32,991 nt of DNA from Leptospira alstonii serovar Sichuan str. 79601 (GCF_000347175.1 NZ_ANIK01000124.1:1-32991); one strand, 5' to 3'; shown: positions 12,801 to 31,728, counted from the stretch's first letter. A program made the numbers and translations. Notes: generated from the letters alone by a model not told the origin.

Positions 12801-12864
12801 GCCTAACGAAAGAGTCTCCTCGACGTTTGCGATCTCGAAGCGCCGCGAGAAGTCGCAGTTAGAC
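12801..12864 (-). repeat. attC-like repeat 3' of chpK
   Basis: This is a clean 64-base site. On the minus strand it runs from GTCTAAC (12864-12858), about ten bases after the chpK stop, to GTTAGGC (12807-12801). It contains TGCGACTTCTCGCGGCGC and the core GGCGCTTCGAGATCGC (12844-12829). Boxes match the attC R' (RYYYAAC) and R'' (GTTRRRY) consensus, and the arms are partly complementary, as required for a folded bottom-strand substrate. Confidence 0.7.
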
Positions 12865-12872
12865 GAGTACCA

Positions 12873-13449
<577 letters not shown>

Positions 13450-13452
13450 ATT

Positions 13453-13478
13453 ATTGGTATAACTCTGGTCATACCAAT
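13453..13478 (-). promoter_or_regulatory. Inverted repeat, probable chpIK operator
   Basis: ATTGGTAT (13453-13460) and ATACCAAT (13471-13478) are perfectly complementary, separated by ten bases, and end three bases from the chpI ATG. Toxin-antitoxin operons of this type are normally repressed by the antitoxin or the toxin-antitoxin complex bound to such repeats. The position would occlude promoter and ribosome binding. Confidence 0.6.
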
Positions 13479-13562
13479 GTCAACTTTAAAATGAACTGAT
13501 TTTGGTTCCGAATTCAGAAAATAAACTGCTTAATTATCTTTTCATTTGCTCTTCAAAATCAA

Positions 13563-13645
13563 GCCGAACGTCAAAGCAAATGTGCCGGAGGCCAAGCGAG
13601 AGTCGCGGAGCGATCTTAAAGCGCCGCGAGAAATCGTAGTTAGGC
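13563..13645 (-). repeat. attC-like repeat 3' of the alpha/beta hydrolase gene
   Basis: 83-base site. On the minus strand GCCTAAC (13645-13639) opens it, followed by TACGATTTCTCGCGGCGC, the variant core GGCGCTTTAAGATCGC (13624-13609), CTCTCGCTTGGCC and GCACATTTGC, and it closes with GTTCGGC (13569-13563). Over most of its length it matches the site at 32707-32791. It starts about 25 bases after the hydrolase stop. Confidence 0.65.
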
Positions 13646-13668
13646 GACGATGCCTTTATATAAGTTGA

Positions 13669-14388
13669 TTATTTGAATGTTCCATTCTTAATGAATTGCA
13701 AGGTGGCTTTCTGGACTTCTGGTCCATCCATAATAAAAGTATGTGTTCGATTAACTAATAGAAATTCTTTCATAGTATTCAACTTACTGCTTTCAATTGA
13801 AACTTTACCGTCATCCTCGCCGGATATAATTATTGAGGAAATCGGATCATTGCTCGAATCCCCCATAATGATTCCAAATTCAAAATTAGGAGTTCCTACG
13901 TTATTAACAAAACTCGAGTCGTCTGTTTTTAATTGTATCAGTATCGGACCAAGCAACGCATTAAAAAAATCAAATCTCGATAAAAAGTCAGCCACCTCAC
14001 TCCCCTTATTTGGAGGAGCTAACATTACAACTCGGCCTAATTTTTCGATTCTGTTTTCTTTAAGAAAATGTCTTATAACAATTCCACCTGCCGAATGAGT
14101 AACAAAATGGATTTTGTCGAACTTGGAGGCGCAATTGTTTTGAACTATCGGTAGTATATAATGTTGAGATACTTCTTGTATATTGTTGCTTCTCGAAGGA
14201 TAATTCGCGTAATAGACCGAAAGATTATGATCAGCTAAATAATCTCCCATATTTTTAAGCTGATCCGATGATCTTAAAAAGCCATGTATAAGAATAACAC
14301 AATCTAACCGCGTTTTATCCTGTTTCTTCTCCAACTTCTCGGCGAACAAAGGAATCGATAAACTAAAAATAATAATTAAGTATTTCAT
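13669..14388 (-). CDS. Exported alpha/beta hydrolase, lipase-like
   Basis: 239-aa protein from the preferred ATG at 14388, whose first 16 residues (MKYLIIIFSLSIPLFA) form a clean signal peptide. An ATG at 14415 would add nine residues. VILIHGFLRSS at about 31-41 gives the oxyanion-hole HG pair. HFVTHSAGGIVIRHF carries the nucleophile Ser99 in a (T)HSAGG elbow. GEDDGKVS offers the acid, and RTHTFIM the His near the C-terminus. The closest generic match is the triacylglycerol-lipase/PGAP1-like branch; the substrate is unknown. It forms the first cassette of the array, between attC-like sites 14431-14545 and 13563-13645. Confidence 0.8.
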   Translation of the reverse strand: MKYLIIIFSLSIPLFAEKLEKKQDKTRLDCVILIHGFLRSSDQLKNMGDYLADHNLSVYYANYPSRSNNIQEVSQHYILPIVQNNCASKFDKIHFVTHSAGGIVIRHFLKENRIEKLGRVVMLAPPNKGSEVADFLSRFDFFNALLGPILIQLKTDDSSFVNNVGTPNFEFGIIMGDSSNDPISSIIISGEDDGKVSIESSKLNTMKEFLLVNRTHTFIMDGPEVQKATLQFIKNGTFK

Positions 14389-14430
14389 TAGTGAAGTTTT
14401 ATCTATACGACGCATTTTTGTAGATATTTC

Positions 14431-14545
14431 GCCTAACAATCCATAAGTGTTTCTTCCGACAAATAAACACTTGTAAAATCCGTCTGAAGACGAACTTGAG
14501 GATTTGAAGTGAAATTCCTGAAAGAGCGAAGTCGCCTTGTTAAAT
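14431..14545 (-). repeat. attC-like repeat at the array boundary
   Basis: On the minus strand the site starts with ATTTAAC immediately after the TAG of the 15233-14547 gene and ends with GTTAGGC (14437-14431). The interior differs from the other repeats but is hairpin-rich: AAGTGTTT/AAACACTT and AAATCC/GGATTT are both complementary pairs. It marks where the cassette-like region meets what looks like a chromosomal backbone gene. Confidence 0.5.
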
Positions 14546-14546
14546 T

Positions 14547-15233
<687 letters not shown>

Positions 15234-15329
15234 TTGAAGTTTTAAAGGAACAGTACGACTCGAATGATCGAAATCCGAACTGATTTACCTTATCCTGTTT
15301 TATCATAACATTTAATTAATTTCGAACAA

Positions 15330-15349
15330 CTCGCTTCTCGATAAGCGAG
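15330..15349. repeat. Small hairpin in the divergent intergenic region
   Basis: CTCGCTT (15330-15336) and AAGCGAG (15343-15349) pair perfectly around a six-base loop between two divergent genes. No T-run follows on either strand, so it is more likely an operator or 5' leader structure than a terminator. Confidence 0.3.
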
Positions 15350-15400
15350 AAACAAGATTAAAACACTTGCGCCTTATTTCCGGTTTTTCTGAATGGAATC

Positions 15401-16389
<989 letters not shown>

Positions 16390-16428
16390 ACTTACAAAAA
16401 GTATTTTAACGGGACTCTCCCAATCTTA

Positions 16429-17241
16429 TCATTTGCGAAACGCGGATTGAGATTGTATAAAACTCGCTATGTCCGTTTCAAATTTGGGGCCTTGTGCTTG
16501 ATATACGAACTTGGGCGGAGAAGTCACTTGTTTGAGGGCGTTACATCCCATTCTACGACATTCCTCGGGAACGGACGAAGCCCATACGGCGCCCAAGACG
16601 GAATAACCTTGATCGTATTTGATGGAAGTGAGTTGATTCAGATTTTTATCGTAAATTTTAATTTCGGTTTCGGCCTGCAAAGACGCATAACTCGGAATCA
16701 ATCCGAAGGTGATCACGGAAAAAATAGAAGAGAACAATTGAAGCACGCTACTTCCGAAATGTTTCGAAGTTTGAAACGCCGGGGTATGAATTCCCAACAC
16801 GTAATAATCCACGCCGATATCCTTTAGTTTAAAAATTCGTCCCTCCCCTTTTTTCTCCACGCTTGTCACGTATGTCAGTTCAAGAACTCCGCTTTCCTTG
16901 ACTTCGTTCAAATAATCCTGAACGAACTTTCTTACCTTATCGGAAGAAACGTCCTTTCTATATCCCGCGGATTTCAGATCGGACGCGTAAGCTCCATTCT
17001 GAAATTTGAATATGGTTCGATCCGGATAGACGAGATTTGCGGTGTAAACGCGGGTCTCCGCGGAAGAACGGGTAATTTCGGTCGTATAAGAACGAAAGCC
17101 GATATAGGCGATTTTTACCTTGGCTAAATTCGGGATCGCAGCGTTTTCCGGTCCGCTTTTTTGCACGTAGTAGTGATAATTGCAGTTGAAAAAAAACAGA
17201 ACGATAAAGGCAAAGAATTTAGATTTTTGATCGTGTCTCAT
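16429..17241 (-). CDS. Paralogous Leptospira-type lipoprotein A
   Basis: 270 aa from the ATG at 17241, with GGA upstream. The signal [12 protein letters not shown] gives Cys20 in a loose spirochaetal lipobox. It is a clear paralogue of the protein at 22842-22045: both contain VSSDxVxxFxxDYLxEVKxSG, a central YYVxGIH-PAF block, a hydrophobic stretch SxxFSxxTxGLIPSY, KIYDKNL, and a C-terminal SPPxxxY-x3-GP segment. The hydrophobic stretch may be a membrane-associated hairpin. The open frame extends upstream to 17328, but the longer start would bury the signal peptide. Role unknown; the position beside a TonB-dependent receptor suggests an envelope function. Confidence 0.75.
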   Translation of the reverse strand: MRHDQKSKFFAFIVLFFFNCNYHYYVQKSGPENAAIPNLAKVKIAYIGFRSYTTEITRSSAETRVYTANLVYPDRTIFKFQNGAYASDLKSAGYRKDVSSDKVRKFVQDYLNEVKESGVLELTYVTSVEKKGEGRIFKLKDIGVDYYVLGIHTPAFQTSKHFGSSVLQLFSSIFSVITFGLIPSYASLQAETEIKIYDKNLNQLTSIKYDQGYSVLGAVWASSVPEECRRMGCNALKQVTSPPKFVYQAQGPKFETDIASFIQSQSAFRK

Positions 17242-17402
17242 AGGTTTTTCCGGAATGGAGCGGATTGGATCAAAACCAAATCCGTTTCCCGTATTCAATT
17301 TTCTTAAATGATTCATCTTTGCAATCAAAAAGAAAAATTAAAAAGACACTACTTTCAAAAAAATCCCGTCTACGTTCTACTCTCAAGCGACAACACTTTC
17401 TT

Positions 17403-20210
17403 TTAAAATCTGAATTCGATCCCGAAGTTGAGATAAGGAATTTTATTCTTATCGGTTCTTAAGGATTGTAGCCCGTTTAAGTAGATGTATTGTGTCTCCG
17501 GATTCGCTCCCGGAATATGCGGAAAGAGAGGATTGAACGTATCCGTGGTTGTAGCGATTCTACTTCCCGTAATATTCACAAGTTCCAAATAAGCGGTTAT
17601 CCTTCCCCAACTCGTCGGAATAAAACGATCGAATCTCAAATCGAACTGACGGTAATGAGGAAGTCTGGCCGAACGATTCATGTCCGAATAAATCGGCTGA
17701 TAAAGCGGCAAGGCGGAACTGCTTGTAGAAGACGAAGCCGGTAAAGGAGGCAAAGAAGGAAACAACTCCGATAAACTCTGCTGAAGTGTGATCGTTTTCG
17801 ATCCGGTCACCGGAGTATATGCATAATTCGTTAAATACGTCACCTTCAATCCGATTTGCGCCTTCTCTCCGAATTTCCATCCGAGCACCATGTTGAACAT
17901 ATGCGTTCTGTCAAAGTCGTACAACTCGTCTTTCGAGTTTTTGAATAGGACGTCGTAACTTCCGTCCCTGTAGAAGTTCGCATAATAACGGTCCGCGTTT
18001 TCCTGATGGATCAACTCCTTTGTCGAACTTTGCGCGAGCCAGGAGTTATATTCCTGATTCGTAAGTTCGGGCAGATTCCGGTTCCTTTTCGTGACGGATT
18101 TCGTATAGGATAACCATCCGTAAAATCCGGATTCGGCCGAAGGTTCCTTTTTGATAAAAACCTCCACTCCTCGAGAATAACCCGTCATCGAGTTGGAGTA
18201 GTTCAGATGGGAACTCCTCAACAAGGAAGGATCGGACGAGGGATCCAAACTTTCCCGCGCCAAATCCCTGTTTCTCGAAAACGGGTCCATTACGAACCGA
18301 TCCGCGACCGCAAGATTGGAAAACGTATTCTGATATCCTTCTATTTTAATATTCCAAAATTTGTCGATTCTCTGATCCCATCCGATTTCCGCGTGATCGG
18401 ACTCCTCCATTTTCAGATCGGGATTTCCGGTTCTTGCGGAATATCGACTAACATCCGTCGGTGCCTGAAGGTGTTTTCCATAACCCGCAAAAATTCTGGA
18501 TTGAGTGTAGGCAATCTCCTTACTGATTCCGATACGCGGAGCGGTTTTCCATTCTCTCGATTTATCGTAGTATTCCCTTCTTACCCCTAGATTCAGATTG
18601 AAATCGTTGAACTTAAATCGATTCTCAAAGAAGGCGCCGATCTGCCTGGTTCGAGTCGAGTCCCCTTCCAAAACGGATTTCACATTCGGAGAATCGAGAA
18701 GTTGTTGATGTACAAAATTATACGAAGGATCTAAGTTTGCCTGAATGACTTGTCCCTTATAACCCGCATCCACTTCTCTGTATTGACCTCCGAATACGAT
18801 TTTCCAATTTCGTTTTAACAATTCGATTTCGGAAACGTTTTCTATTTGTCTGAGATCGTTAAAATATTCGTTTTTAATCGTTTGAACCCTTTTATACAAA
18901 GAAGGCGGATAACCTATTTTGGAAATATCCGTAACCACCATGTCCAAACCGTTTTCCGTCGTTTCGTTGAAATAATTTCTGGATACGTTGAACGTATTGA
19001 TGATCGAACTTTTCGGTTTCCATACGTGTTGAATCCCGTCGGTTCGAAAGATACGATCCAGCCTAGCCGCATCCGCTCCGGAAGGCGGATCGCCGAAGGA
19101 CTGGGCCGCTTCTTTGGGATTGTATTGGCTGAGTTCCTTAAACGGGTATCTTTTGTCTTTTGCGCCGAAAGTCTGAATCGCTAAGGAATGATTTTCGTTA
19201 ATATCCCATCCTATTCTGGCTTGGTAATCGTTGTAATCCGCCAAGAAAGTTTCCGCGGGAATCAAATTGGGAACCCTTCCGAAAATGATGTTGGGATAAT
19301 ATTTTTTTCCCGAAACGGAAACGTTTAAGTCTTTTGTAATATTACGATATGTGTATACGTCCGTTAAAAACGCGTTCAAATGCGCGACCGATAGGTTCGA
19401 ATCCCTTTTTTGAAACCCTTCTATATTGATGATTCCACCGGTGGCAAACCCGTATCTCGCTGAATAAGAACCCGAATACAACTCCAGGGAACGAATCGCG
19501 TTATTATTGATTACCGAAGTGAGTCCGTCCGCGTGAAACGGGTAACTCATGGGCAGTCCGTTGAAGTAAAACTGATTGGACCGCGCTCCGGCGCCGCGCA
19601 TCACTAAAAATCCGCTTTCACCATTCGGTTTATCGGGTTTATTTTGATTTGTCTGTTGATTAAAGGTTTGAATCGCGGATTGAAAACTGGCTCCGTTAAA
19701 CATTTGATATATGGGAGAGACCCCGGGCATGGATTGAACCGCCTTCAGCGCGTCTCCGAAACCTCCCGGCATCCGAATCGCTTCTTCTTGGCTGAGAACA
19801 TAATTGGGCGGTGCTTCCGGTTTTTTTGCGGTGACGTTGATCGCCGCGGTATTCTTTTGTCCGACAACAAATTCGATGATTTCTTCTTCGTTCAGATCGA
19901 CCTTTACGGATTTTCGTTCCATCGTTCCGCTTTTAAACGAAAGTATAATGTCGTAAACGCCCTCGTCCTTCAAATCCGCGACTAACTCCGATTTTTCCGA
20001 AAACGAAAATACCCGCGAGTATCCCCTACCTCGAATCCAAATTTCGGAGGGGGCATCCGACTTGAATCGATCGATCACTTTTACACGAATGGAGGTTTTT
20101 GCAAATAGATTTTCGGCGGAAATCAACGATAAGAAAACGGAAAATAAAACGAGAAGTTTTCGTTGCGGCCGATGTTGCGGATAACGTCTTTTATTTTTTC
20201 GTACGGACAT
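17403..20210 (-). CDS. TonB-dependent outer-membrane receptor
   Basis: 935 aa from the ATG at 20210; a TTG start at 20258 would add 16 residues and is less likely because the basic region and signal [18 protein letters not shown] follow the ATG. Residues about 45-120 resemble a carboxypeptidase-like regulatory domain. [14 protein letters not shown] may include the TonB box. The plug shows [17 protein letters not shown], then [20 protein letters not shown] and [24 protein letters not shown]. The beta-barrel follows to a C-terminal aromatic residue (NFGIEFRF). Long polar loops and an Ala/Ser-rich insert ([16 protein letters not shown]) are present. The transported ligand cannot be read from the sequence. 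Two paralogous lipoprotein genes lie downstream and upstream. Confidence 0.93.
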   Translation of the reverse strand: MSVRKNKRRYPQHRPQRKLLVLFSVFLSLISAENLFAKTSIRVKVIDRFKSDAPSEIWIRGRGYSRVFSFSEKSELVADLKDEGVYDIILSFKSGTMERKSVKVDLNEEEIIEFVVGQKNTAAINVTAKKPEAPPNYVLSQEEAIRMPGGFGDALKAVQSMPGVSPIYQMFNGASFQSAIQTFNQQTNQNKPDKPNGESGFLVMRGAGARSNQFYFNGLPMSYPFHADGLTSVINNNAIRSLELYSGSYSARYGFATGGIINIEGFQKRDSNLSVAHLNAFLTDVYTYRNITKDLNVSVSGKKYYPNIIFGRVPNLIPAETFLADYNDYQARIGWDINENHSLAIQTFGAKDKRYPFKELSQYNPKEAAQSFGDPPSGADAARLDRIFRTDGIQHVWKPKSSIINTFNVSRNYFNETTENGLDMVVTDISKIGYPPSLYKRVQTIKNEYFNDLRQIENVSEIELLKRNWKIVFGGQYREVDAGYKGQVIQANLDPSYNFVHQQLLDSPNVKSVLEGDSTRTRQIGAFFENRFKFNDFNLNLGVRREYYDKSREWKTAPRIGISKEIAYTQSRIFAGYGKHLQAPTDVSRYSARTGNPDLKMEESDHAEIGWDQRIDKFWNIKIEGYQNTFSNLAVADRFVMDPFSRNRDLARESLDPSSDPSLLRSSHLNYSNSMTGYSRGVEVFIKKEPSAESGFYGWLSYTKSVTKRNRNLPELTNQEYNSWLAQSSTKELIHQENADRYYANFYRDGSYDVLFKNSKDELYDFDRTHMFNMVLGWKFGEKAQIGLKVTYLTNYAYTPVTGSKTITLQQSLSELFPSLPPLPASSSTSSSALPLYQPIYSDMNRSARLPHYRQFDLRFDRFIPTSWGRITAYLELVNITGSRIATTTDTFNPLFPHIPGANPETQYIYLNGLQSLRTDKNKIPYLNFGIEFRF

Positions 20211-20295
20211 AGTCGCTAAGACCGAATACCCCTTCGTTTTGTTCCGAACGGGTTCCAAATTTTGATTCTAAAATAACGTGAGTTAGATGTTAAAA

Positions 20296-20307
20296 AGTTC
20301 GCGAACT
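20296..20307. promoter_or_regulatory. Palindrome upstream of the TonB receptor gene
   Basis: AGTTCGCGAACT is a perfect 12-bp palindrome flanked by A5 and T5 tracts, about 86 bases before the receptor start. Receptor genes of this class are usually controlled by metal- or substrate-responsive regulators, so this is a candidate operator. It could also act as a short terminator. Confidence 0.35.
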
Positions 20308-20498
20308 CTTTTTCTATCTTTCTTTCACCTTACTCTTTTTATACTCATATCAAAAAACTACTAAAGAATCTTGAATTTCTAAGTAGTTCCCGAAATTTAC
20401 AAACTGATTTTTTTACGTTACCATGTCTATCGAATTCTTACCATAATTCGGATTGTGACTAGATCCCAAGCTGAATGATATTTGTAACCCGTACTACT

Positions 20499-20584
20499 GA
20501 TTCCTATAAAATAGAGTGTCCAAAATTCTGCGGCTAAACGCCGGATTTGTGCTCAAATTGACGGTATTCTATTTTATAGGAATC
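20499..20584. repeat. 86-bp unit bounded by 17-bp perfect inverted repeats
   Basis: GATTCCTATAAAATAGA (20499-20515) is exactly complementary to TCTATTTTATAGGAATC (20568-20584). Between them lies a smaller CGGC/GCCG hairpin. The left arm overlaps a good -10-like TATAAA. Size and perfect ends fit a small MITE-like element or a long structured RNA. No target-site duplication is obvious. Confidence 0.55.
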
Positions 20585-20789
20585 GGTAAAAGCGCATTGT
20601 TCCAAAGACAAATTGATCCGGCTCGCATTGAAAACCGGATTTCAAATTACTTTTCTATAACAGAGAGAACGAAGATCAAGAAGATTCATTTTTTACCGCC
20701 GGTTCGCTTATAATCAAGAGACAAATCATTTCAGATAGGATAAGTATAAAACCTTGGAATTAAATAGGAAATCCGCGATCTTTCATCGC

Positions 20790-21164
20790 ATAAAATTGAA
20801 AACCATTTTCTCTGTCTTTTATATTCTATTTTCTGCATATACATGCTCGTCATTTGAATGCTCCCTCTGGGACCGATCGCGTAGCCTGCAAGCATTATTG
20901 TTCGATACAATAGCATCGAACAATGACAATAACGATGCTGATACGAACAACGCTAACAATAATAATACCAATAACAGCGTTTTGAATAATTCGGGAACAA
21001 GGCAGTAGACGAGACTCTTAGGGGCTGCCGGTACAACAACGTTAAGTCCGTCAATTACATCCGACAGTTCTGGAAACGTATATACAATAGGACATGCGAA
21101 CGGGAATTTGGACGGCCAAATCCTTACAGGAACTACGGATTAATTGGTCGTTCAATACCGATAA
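20790..21164 (+). pseudogene. SBBP-repeat beta-propeller lipoprotein, relic
   Basis: One reading frame shows a signal-like start (LKTIFSVFYILFSAYTC) with a lipobox Cys, ECSLWDRSRSLQALLF, an Asn/Asp-rich linker, and NNSGTRQ. A TAG at 21006-21008 stands where the SBBP repeat has Trp. The frame then continues TRLLGAAGTTTLSPSITSD, SSGNVYTIGHANGNLDGQIL and TGTTD, a TAA (21141-21143), and LVVQYR before a final stop. This is the typical Leptospira SBBP repeat unit with two nonsense changes and only about one repeat left. The expected ATG at 20790 is ATA. Family members are surface-predicted beta-propeller lipoproteins. This copy is decayed. Confidence 0.75.
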
Positions 21165-21330
21165 ACAGAAAATGCGGATATTCTAATATTATAATTTTCA
21201 AATTCGCATACGATGTCGCTCGATTTTGAAAGTCAATTCCCAATAACCGTCTTCGTTTCCGGCAAGGAGGGGCCTAAGCGCCGTCTCCTAAATCGTGCGA
21301 TTTTAATACTATGACTCCCCGATCCGAATC

Positions 21331-21801
21331 TCAGGGAGACTCCAGAGGCAACTCAACCGTAACAATAAACCAATCGATCTTTGACCATTCCTTGCGTTCA
21401 CTGGCTCTCCCGTCGCTATCAGCGCCCATACCAATTTTAAAGTCAAATTCCCCACCGCTCTTGAAAGAACCGTAAGGGGATCCTTCCTTATTGGGAGTCG
21501 GTTCCCAGATACAACAAATATGCCGAAGAGGTTGCATTCCGAAAGTATGAATTAAATATTTTTCCACACTGAAAGCGAATTCGCCTTTGACACGATAAGA
21601 CGCGAGCAGAACTGGTATCTGAGCGTCTTTTTCTTTTTCACATTTGATAAATTCAAGATGTTTCGGTTTCTTATGAAGTCGTTCCAGGAAATCACCGCAG
21701 GAAGGTTGTGCAACGATCTCTGCACTCGCCGATATCGCACAAAATAAAACGAGCAAAAGCACTATGGATTGTTTGCTTTGAATCTTTAAACTTACCGTCA
21801 T
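21331..21801 (-). CDS. Exported small protein, DUF4952-like
   Basis: 156-aa protein with a signal peptide (SIVLLLVLFCAISASA, cleavage near residue 27). The mature part contains SCGDFLERLHKKPKHLEFIKC, LLASYRVKGEFAFSVEKYL, MQPLRHICCIWEP and GEFDFKIGMGAD. This order resembles the DUF4952 family as I recall it; no function is known. Four Cys in the mature protein could form disulfides in the periplasm. It is a single gene with about 240 bases before it on its strand. Confidence 0.65.
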   Translation of the reverse strand: MTVSLKIQSKQSIVLLLVLFCAISASAEIVAQPSCGDFLERLHKKPKHLEFIKCEKEKDAQIPVLLASYRVKGEFAFSVEKYLIHTFGMQPLRHICCIWEPTPNKEGSPYGSFKSGGEFDFKIGMGADSDGRASERKEWSKIDWFIVTVELPLESP

Positions 21802-22044
21802 GAACGATGAAACCCGGATCTCTTCCGTACCATAATGGATAAAAACGGAAAAAATTTTAACCCTGACATCTGATTCCTATCCACTGACCCCTAGTACGCT
21901 CCTGCGAATTTTCTTCGAGGTTTTGGGACAAACTCTTTATAGAAATCAGTAGATCAAAATCGATGCTCCTAGAATACTTTTTTGTCATTCGAGATTCGTC
22001 CAATATTCAAAAAATAGAATCTCTTTAAACGTATCCAAAAACAT

Positions 22045-22842
22045 TCAATTCGTAGGAGAATTTTGAACGACCCTTAAAACATCCTCTTCAATTCTTGGGC
22101 CCATTCCCGAATAAATATAATCAGGAGGAGAACTTACTTTTTCGGGCAAACACTTGAGTAAAGTACAATGACCGGGGTTTGGAAAAATCCACACCGCCGA
22201 AACGAAGGAATAGGAATTATCGTATTCTAACTTGTTAACTAACTTTAAATTTTTATCGTAAATTTTTACTTCCGTTTTTGCAATCTCCGAAGAATAACTT
22301 GGAATCAAGCCCAAGGTGACTATCGAAAATAAAGTTGAAATCCCGTATAAAATCTCGATTCCCACATTGGACGCTTTGGCAAACGCCGGTCCGTGAATCC
22401 CCATCACATAATAGTTCACCGGAAAATTCCTGAGTTTGAAAACCGAATTTCCATTTATTTTTTCTACTTCGATCAAATAACTCAGCTCCTTGGAACCGCT
22501 CACCTTTACTTCTCCCAGATAATCCGCAATAAAAGCCTTAACTTGATCGGAAGAAACGTCGCTTCTAAAACCGTTACTTTTGAGTTGATCAATAAAAACT
22601 CCGCTTTCCAACTTCGGTATCGTACGTTTTCCATAATTCAATTCCGCCGTATAAGAAGTGCTTCTTCCACTCGAACCCGTAACTTTCGATTCAAACGTCC
22701 TGAACCCCATGTAAACGATCTTAGGTTTTTTTTCGTTTTTTACATTATCCGCAACCGGAAATTCCTTCATATAAAAACGGCTGCTACAGCTTATTAAGGA
22801 GGTTATCATCAAAATCGACGTGATTGTAAATATTCTTCGCAC
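22045..22842 (-). CDS. Paralogous Leptospira-type lipoprotein B
   Basis: 265-aa protein starting at GTG 22842, with GTGGAG six bases upstream. The signal FTITSILMITSLISC gives lipidated Cys19, followed by SSRF. It parallels the protein at 17241-16429 along its length: GFRTFESKVTGSSGRSTSYT, DVSSDQVKAFIADYLGEVKV, VNYYVMGIHGPAF, FSIVTLGLIPSYSS, KIYDKNLKLV, and a two-Cys segment GHCTLLKCLPEKVSSPP near the end. The paired Cys and the SPP block are conserved in both. Function unknown, probably a periplasm-facing or surface lipoprotein. It lies downstream of the respiratory operon's terminator, so it has its own promoter. Confidence 0.75.
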   Translation of the reverse strand: MRRIFTITSILMITSLISCSSRFYMKEFPVADNVKNEKKPKIVYMGFRTFESKVTGSSGRSTSYTAELNYGKRTIPKLESGVFIDQLKSNGFRSDVSSDQVKAFIADYLGEVKVSGSKELSYLIEVEKINGNSVFKLRNFPVNYYVMGIHGPAFAKASNVGIEILYGISTLFSIVTLGLIPSYSSEIAKTEVKIYDKNLKLVNKLEYDNSYSFVSAVWIFPNPGHCTLLKCLPEKVSSPPDYIYSGMGPRIEEDVLRVVQNSPTN

Positions 22843-23036
22843 TCAAAACTCCACACATTAGTGATTTTTATAGATATATATACTTCACAAACTGTGACAA
22901 CTATTTTTCAAATTAGTTGTTTATGGAAATCGAACACGAACAACCCCGCGAGCGATCGAGTCGGGGTCAAGTTATTGGCATTAAAGAAATATAATGTTTT
23001 AAGGAAACATTCTATGATGTTTCGTAAAAATAAAAA

Positions 23037-23067
23037 ATCCATACCCTCCTTTCGAAGCGGTATGGAT
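23037..23067 (-). terminator. Intrinsic terminator of the act operon
   Basis: ATCCATACC (23037-23045) and GGTATGGAT (23059-23067) form a perfect 9-bp stem with a 13-base loop. On the minus strand the stem is followed by T6-A-T5. It lies about 30 bases after the stop of the last gene of the operon and is the clearest rho-independent terminator in the window. Confidence 0.9.
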
Positions 23068-23094
23068 CGTTTAAAGTCGCGAAGTCGTTGACGT

Positions 23095-25396
<2,302 letters not shown>

Positions 25397-25410
25397 TCTT
25401 GTCCCTGCTC

Positions 25411-30468
<5,058 letters not shown>

Positions 30469-30472
30469 TTAG

Positions 30473-30991
<519 letters not shown>

Positions 30992-31011
30992 TCGTATGAA
31001 GTCCCTATGAA

Positions 31012-31029
31012 TCCAATATTGGTATTGGA
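31012..31029. promoter_or_regulatory. Inverted repeat upstream of actA
   Basis: TCCAATA (31012-31018) and TATTGGA (31023-31029) are perfect complements with a four-base spacer, placed 21-38 bases before the actA ATG. It is in the right position for a repressor or activator site, or a 5'-leader hairpin, controlling the whole operon. The regulator is unknown. Confidence 0.45.
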
Positions 31030-31247
31030 AACAGGATTTTTGGCTCTGTGAAAAATTGCAAGTAAACGAAAATGAAAGGCCTTTTCCTTTGCGTTTATTT
31101 TGAAATCTACTTGAGAATTGATATCAATTAAAAAAGTTTCATCTGTTTGTAAAAGAATACTGACTTCGCACAGAAAAAGGGCGGGAGATAAATCAAAGTT
31201 TTTGACCAAACCCGGATTCAAAAAATGGAAAGTTCCGATTTTTTTTG

Positions 31248-31279
<32 letters not shown>

Positions 31280-31281
31280 CT

Positions 31282-31641
31282 TTGAAAAATTCAAAACCCA
31301 TCCGAAACAAATCGATTCGGAGATTTTGGGCGTGCAGGAAGCGGAGGAATGAGGCCGCGGTTCTGAAAGTTTTAAAGGATTCGGATTCCTGCGCCTGTGA
31401 GGCAACAAAGATCGACGATTTCAGCAAGAAGTGGGAATTGAAATTTCAATCGAGCGAGATCCTAATTCATCCCGAAATTTTTCTGACGTCGAGGGGAGTC
31501 AAACTGAAAATTTCCATCGAAAAGACCGCCTATTCTTTTTTGAGCGTACATCTCAATGCCGGACATTCTCCAAAGATCACGAACTTAGATCCGAACAATT
31601 CAAAGTTCCGAACGAGGTCTTACGGATCCCTACATAAATAG
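31282..31641 (+). other. Uncertain ORF, possible decayed coding sequence
   Basis: A 119-codon frame opens with TTG and shows no ribosome-binding site. It encodes a basic sequence (for example NSKPIRNKSIRRFWACRKRR) without recognisable domains. A second frame over 31431-31637 is also open, which suggests composition or remnants and not a real gene. I keep it only because nothing else explains this stretch. Confidence 0.2.
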
Positions 31642-31728
31642 AGTACCATGAATTTTGAGACAAATCCGTTTTAAAAGCAGAATCCTGGAAGATCCTTTCC
31701 AAAGATTTGTATCTGAAAAATCAAATAC

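Larger units (their letters stand above)
20259..20789. other. Intergenic region upstream of the TonB receptor
   Basis: About 530 bases without a credible gene. It contains the 12-bp palindrome at 20296-20307, a promoter-like pair (TTGTAA at 20482-20487, 17 bases, TATAAA at 20505-20510) and the 86-base inverted-repeat unit at 20499-20584. A plus-strand ORF here (GTG at 20516) lacks a ribosome-binding site and is not annotated. Confidence 0.5.

Noticed and set aside
20516..20713. 65-codon plus-strand ORF beginning with GTG inside the 17-bp inverted-repeat unit
   Set aside because: No Shine-Dalgarno sequence, no recognisable motif, and much of it is the inverted repeat itself.
22985..23020. AAACAT/ATGTTT inverted repeat near the act terminator
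   Set aside because: Short AT-only stem downstream of the clear terminator; likely chance in an AT-rich region.
22861..23091. 76-codon plus-strand ORF between lipoprotein B and the act operon
   Set aside because: It runs through the intrinsic terminator at 23037-23067 and has no ribosome-binding site.
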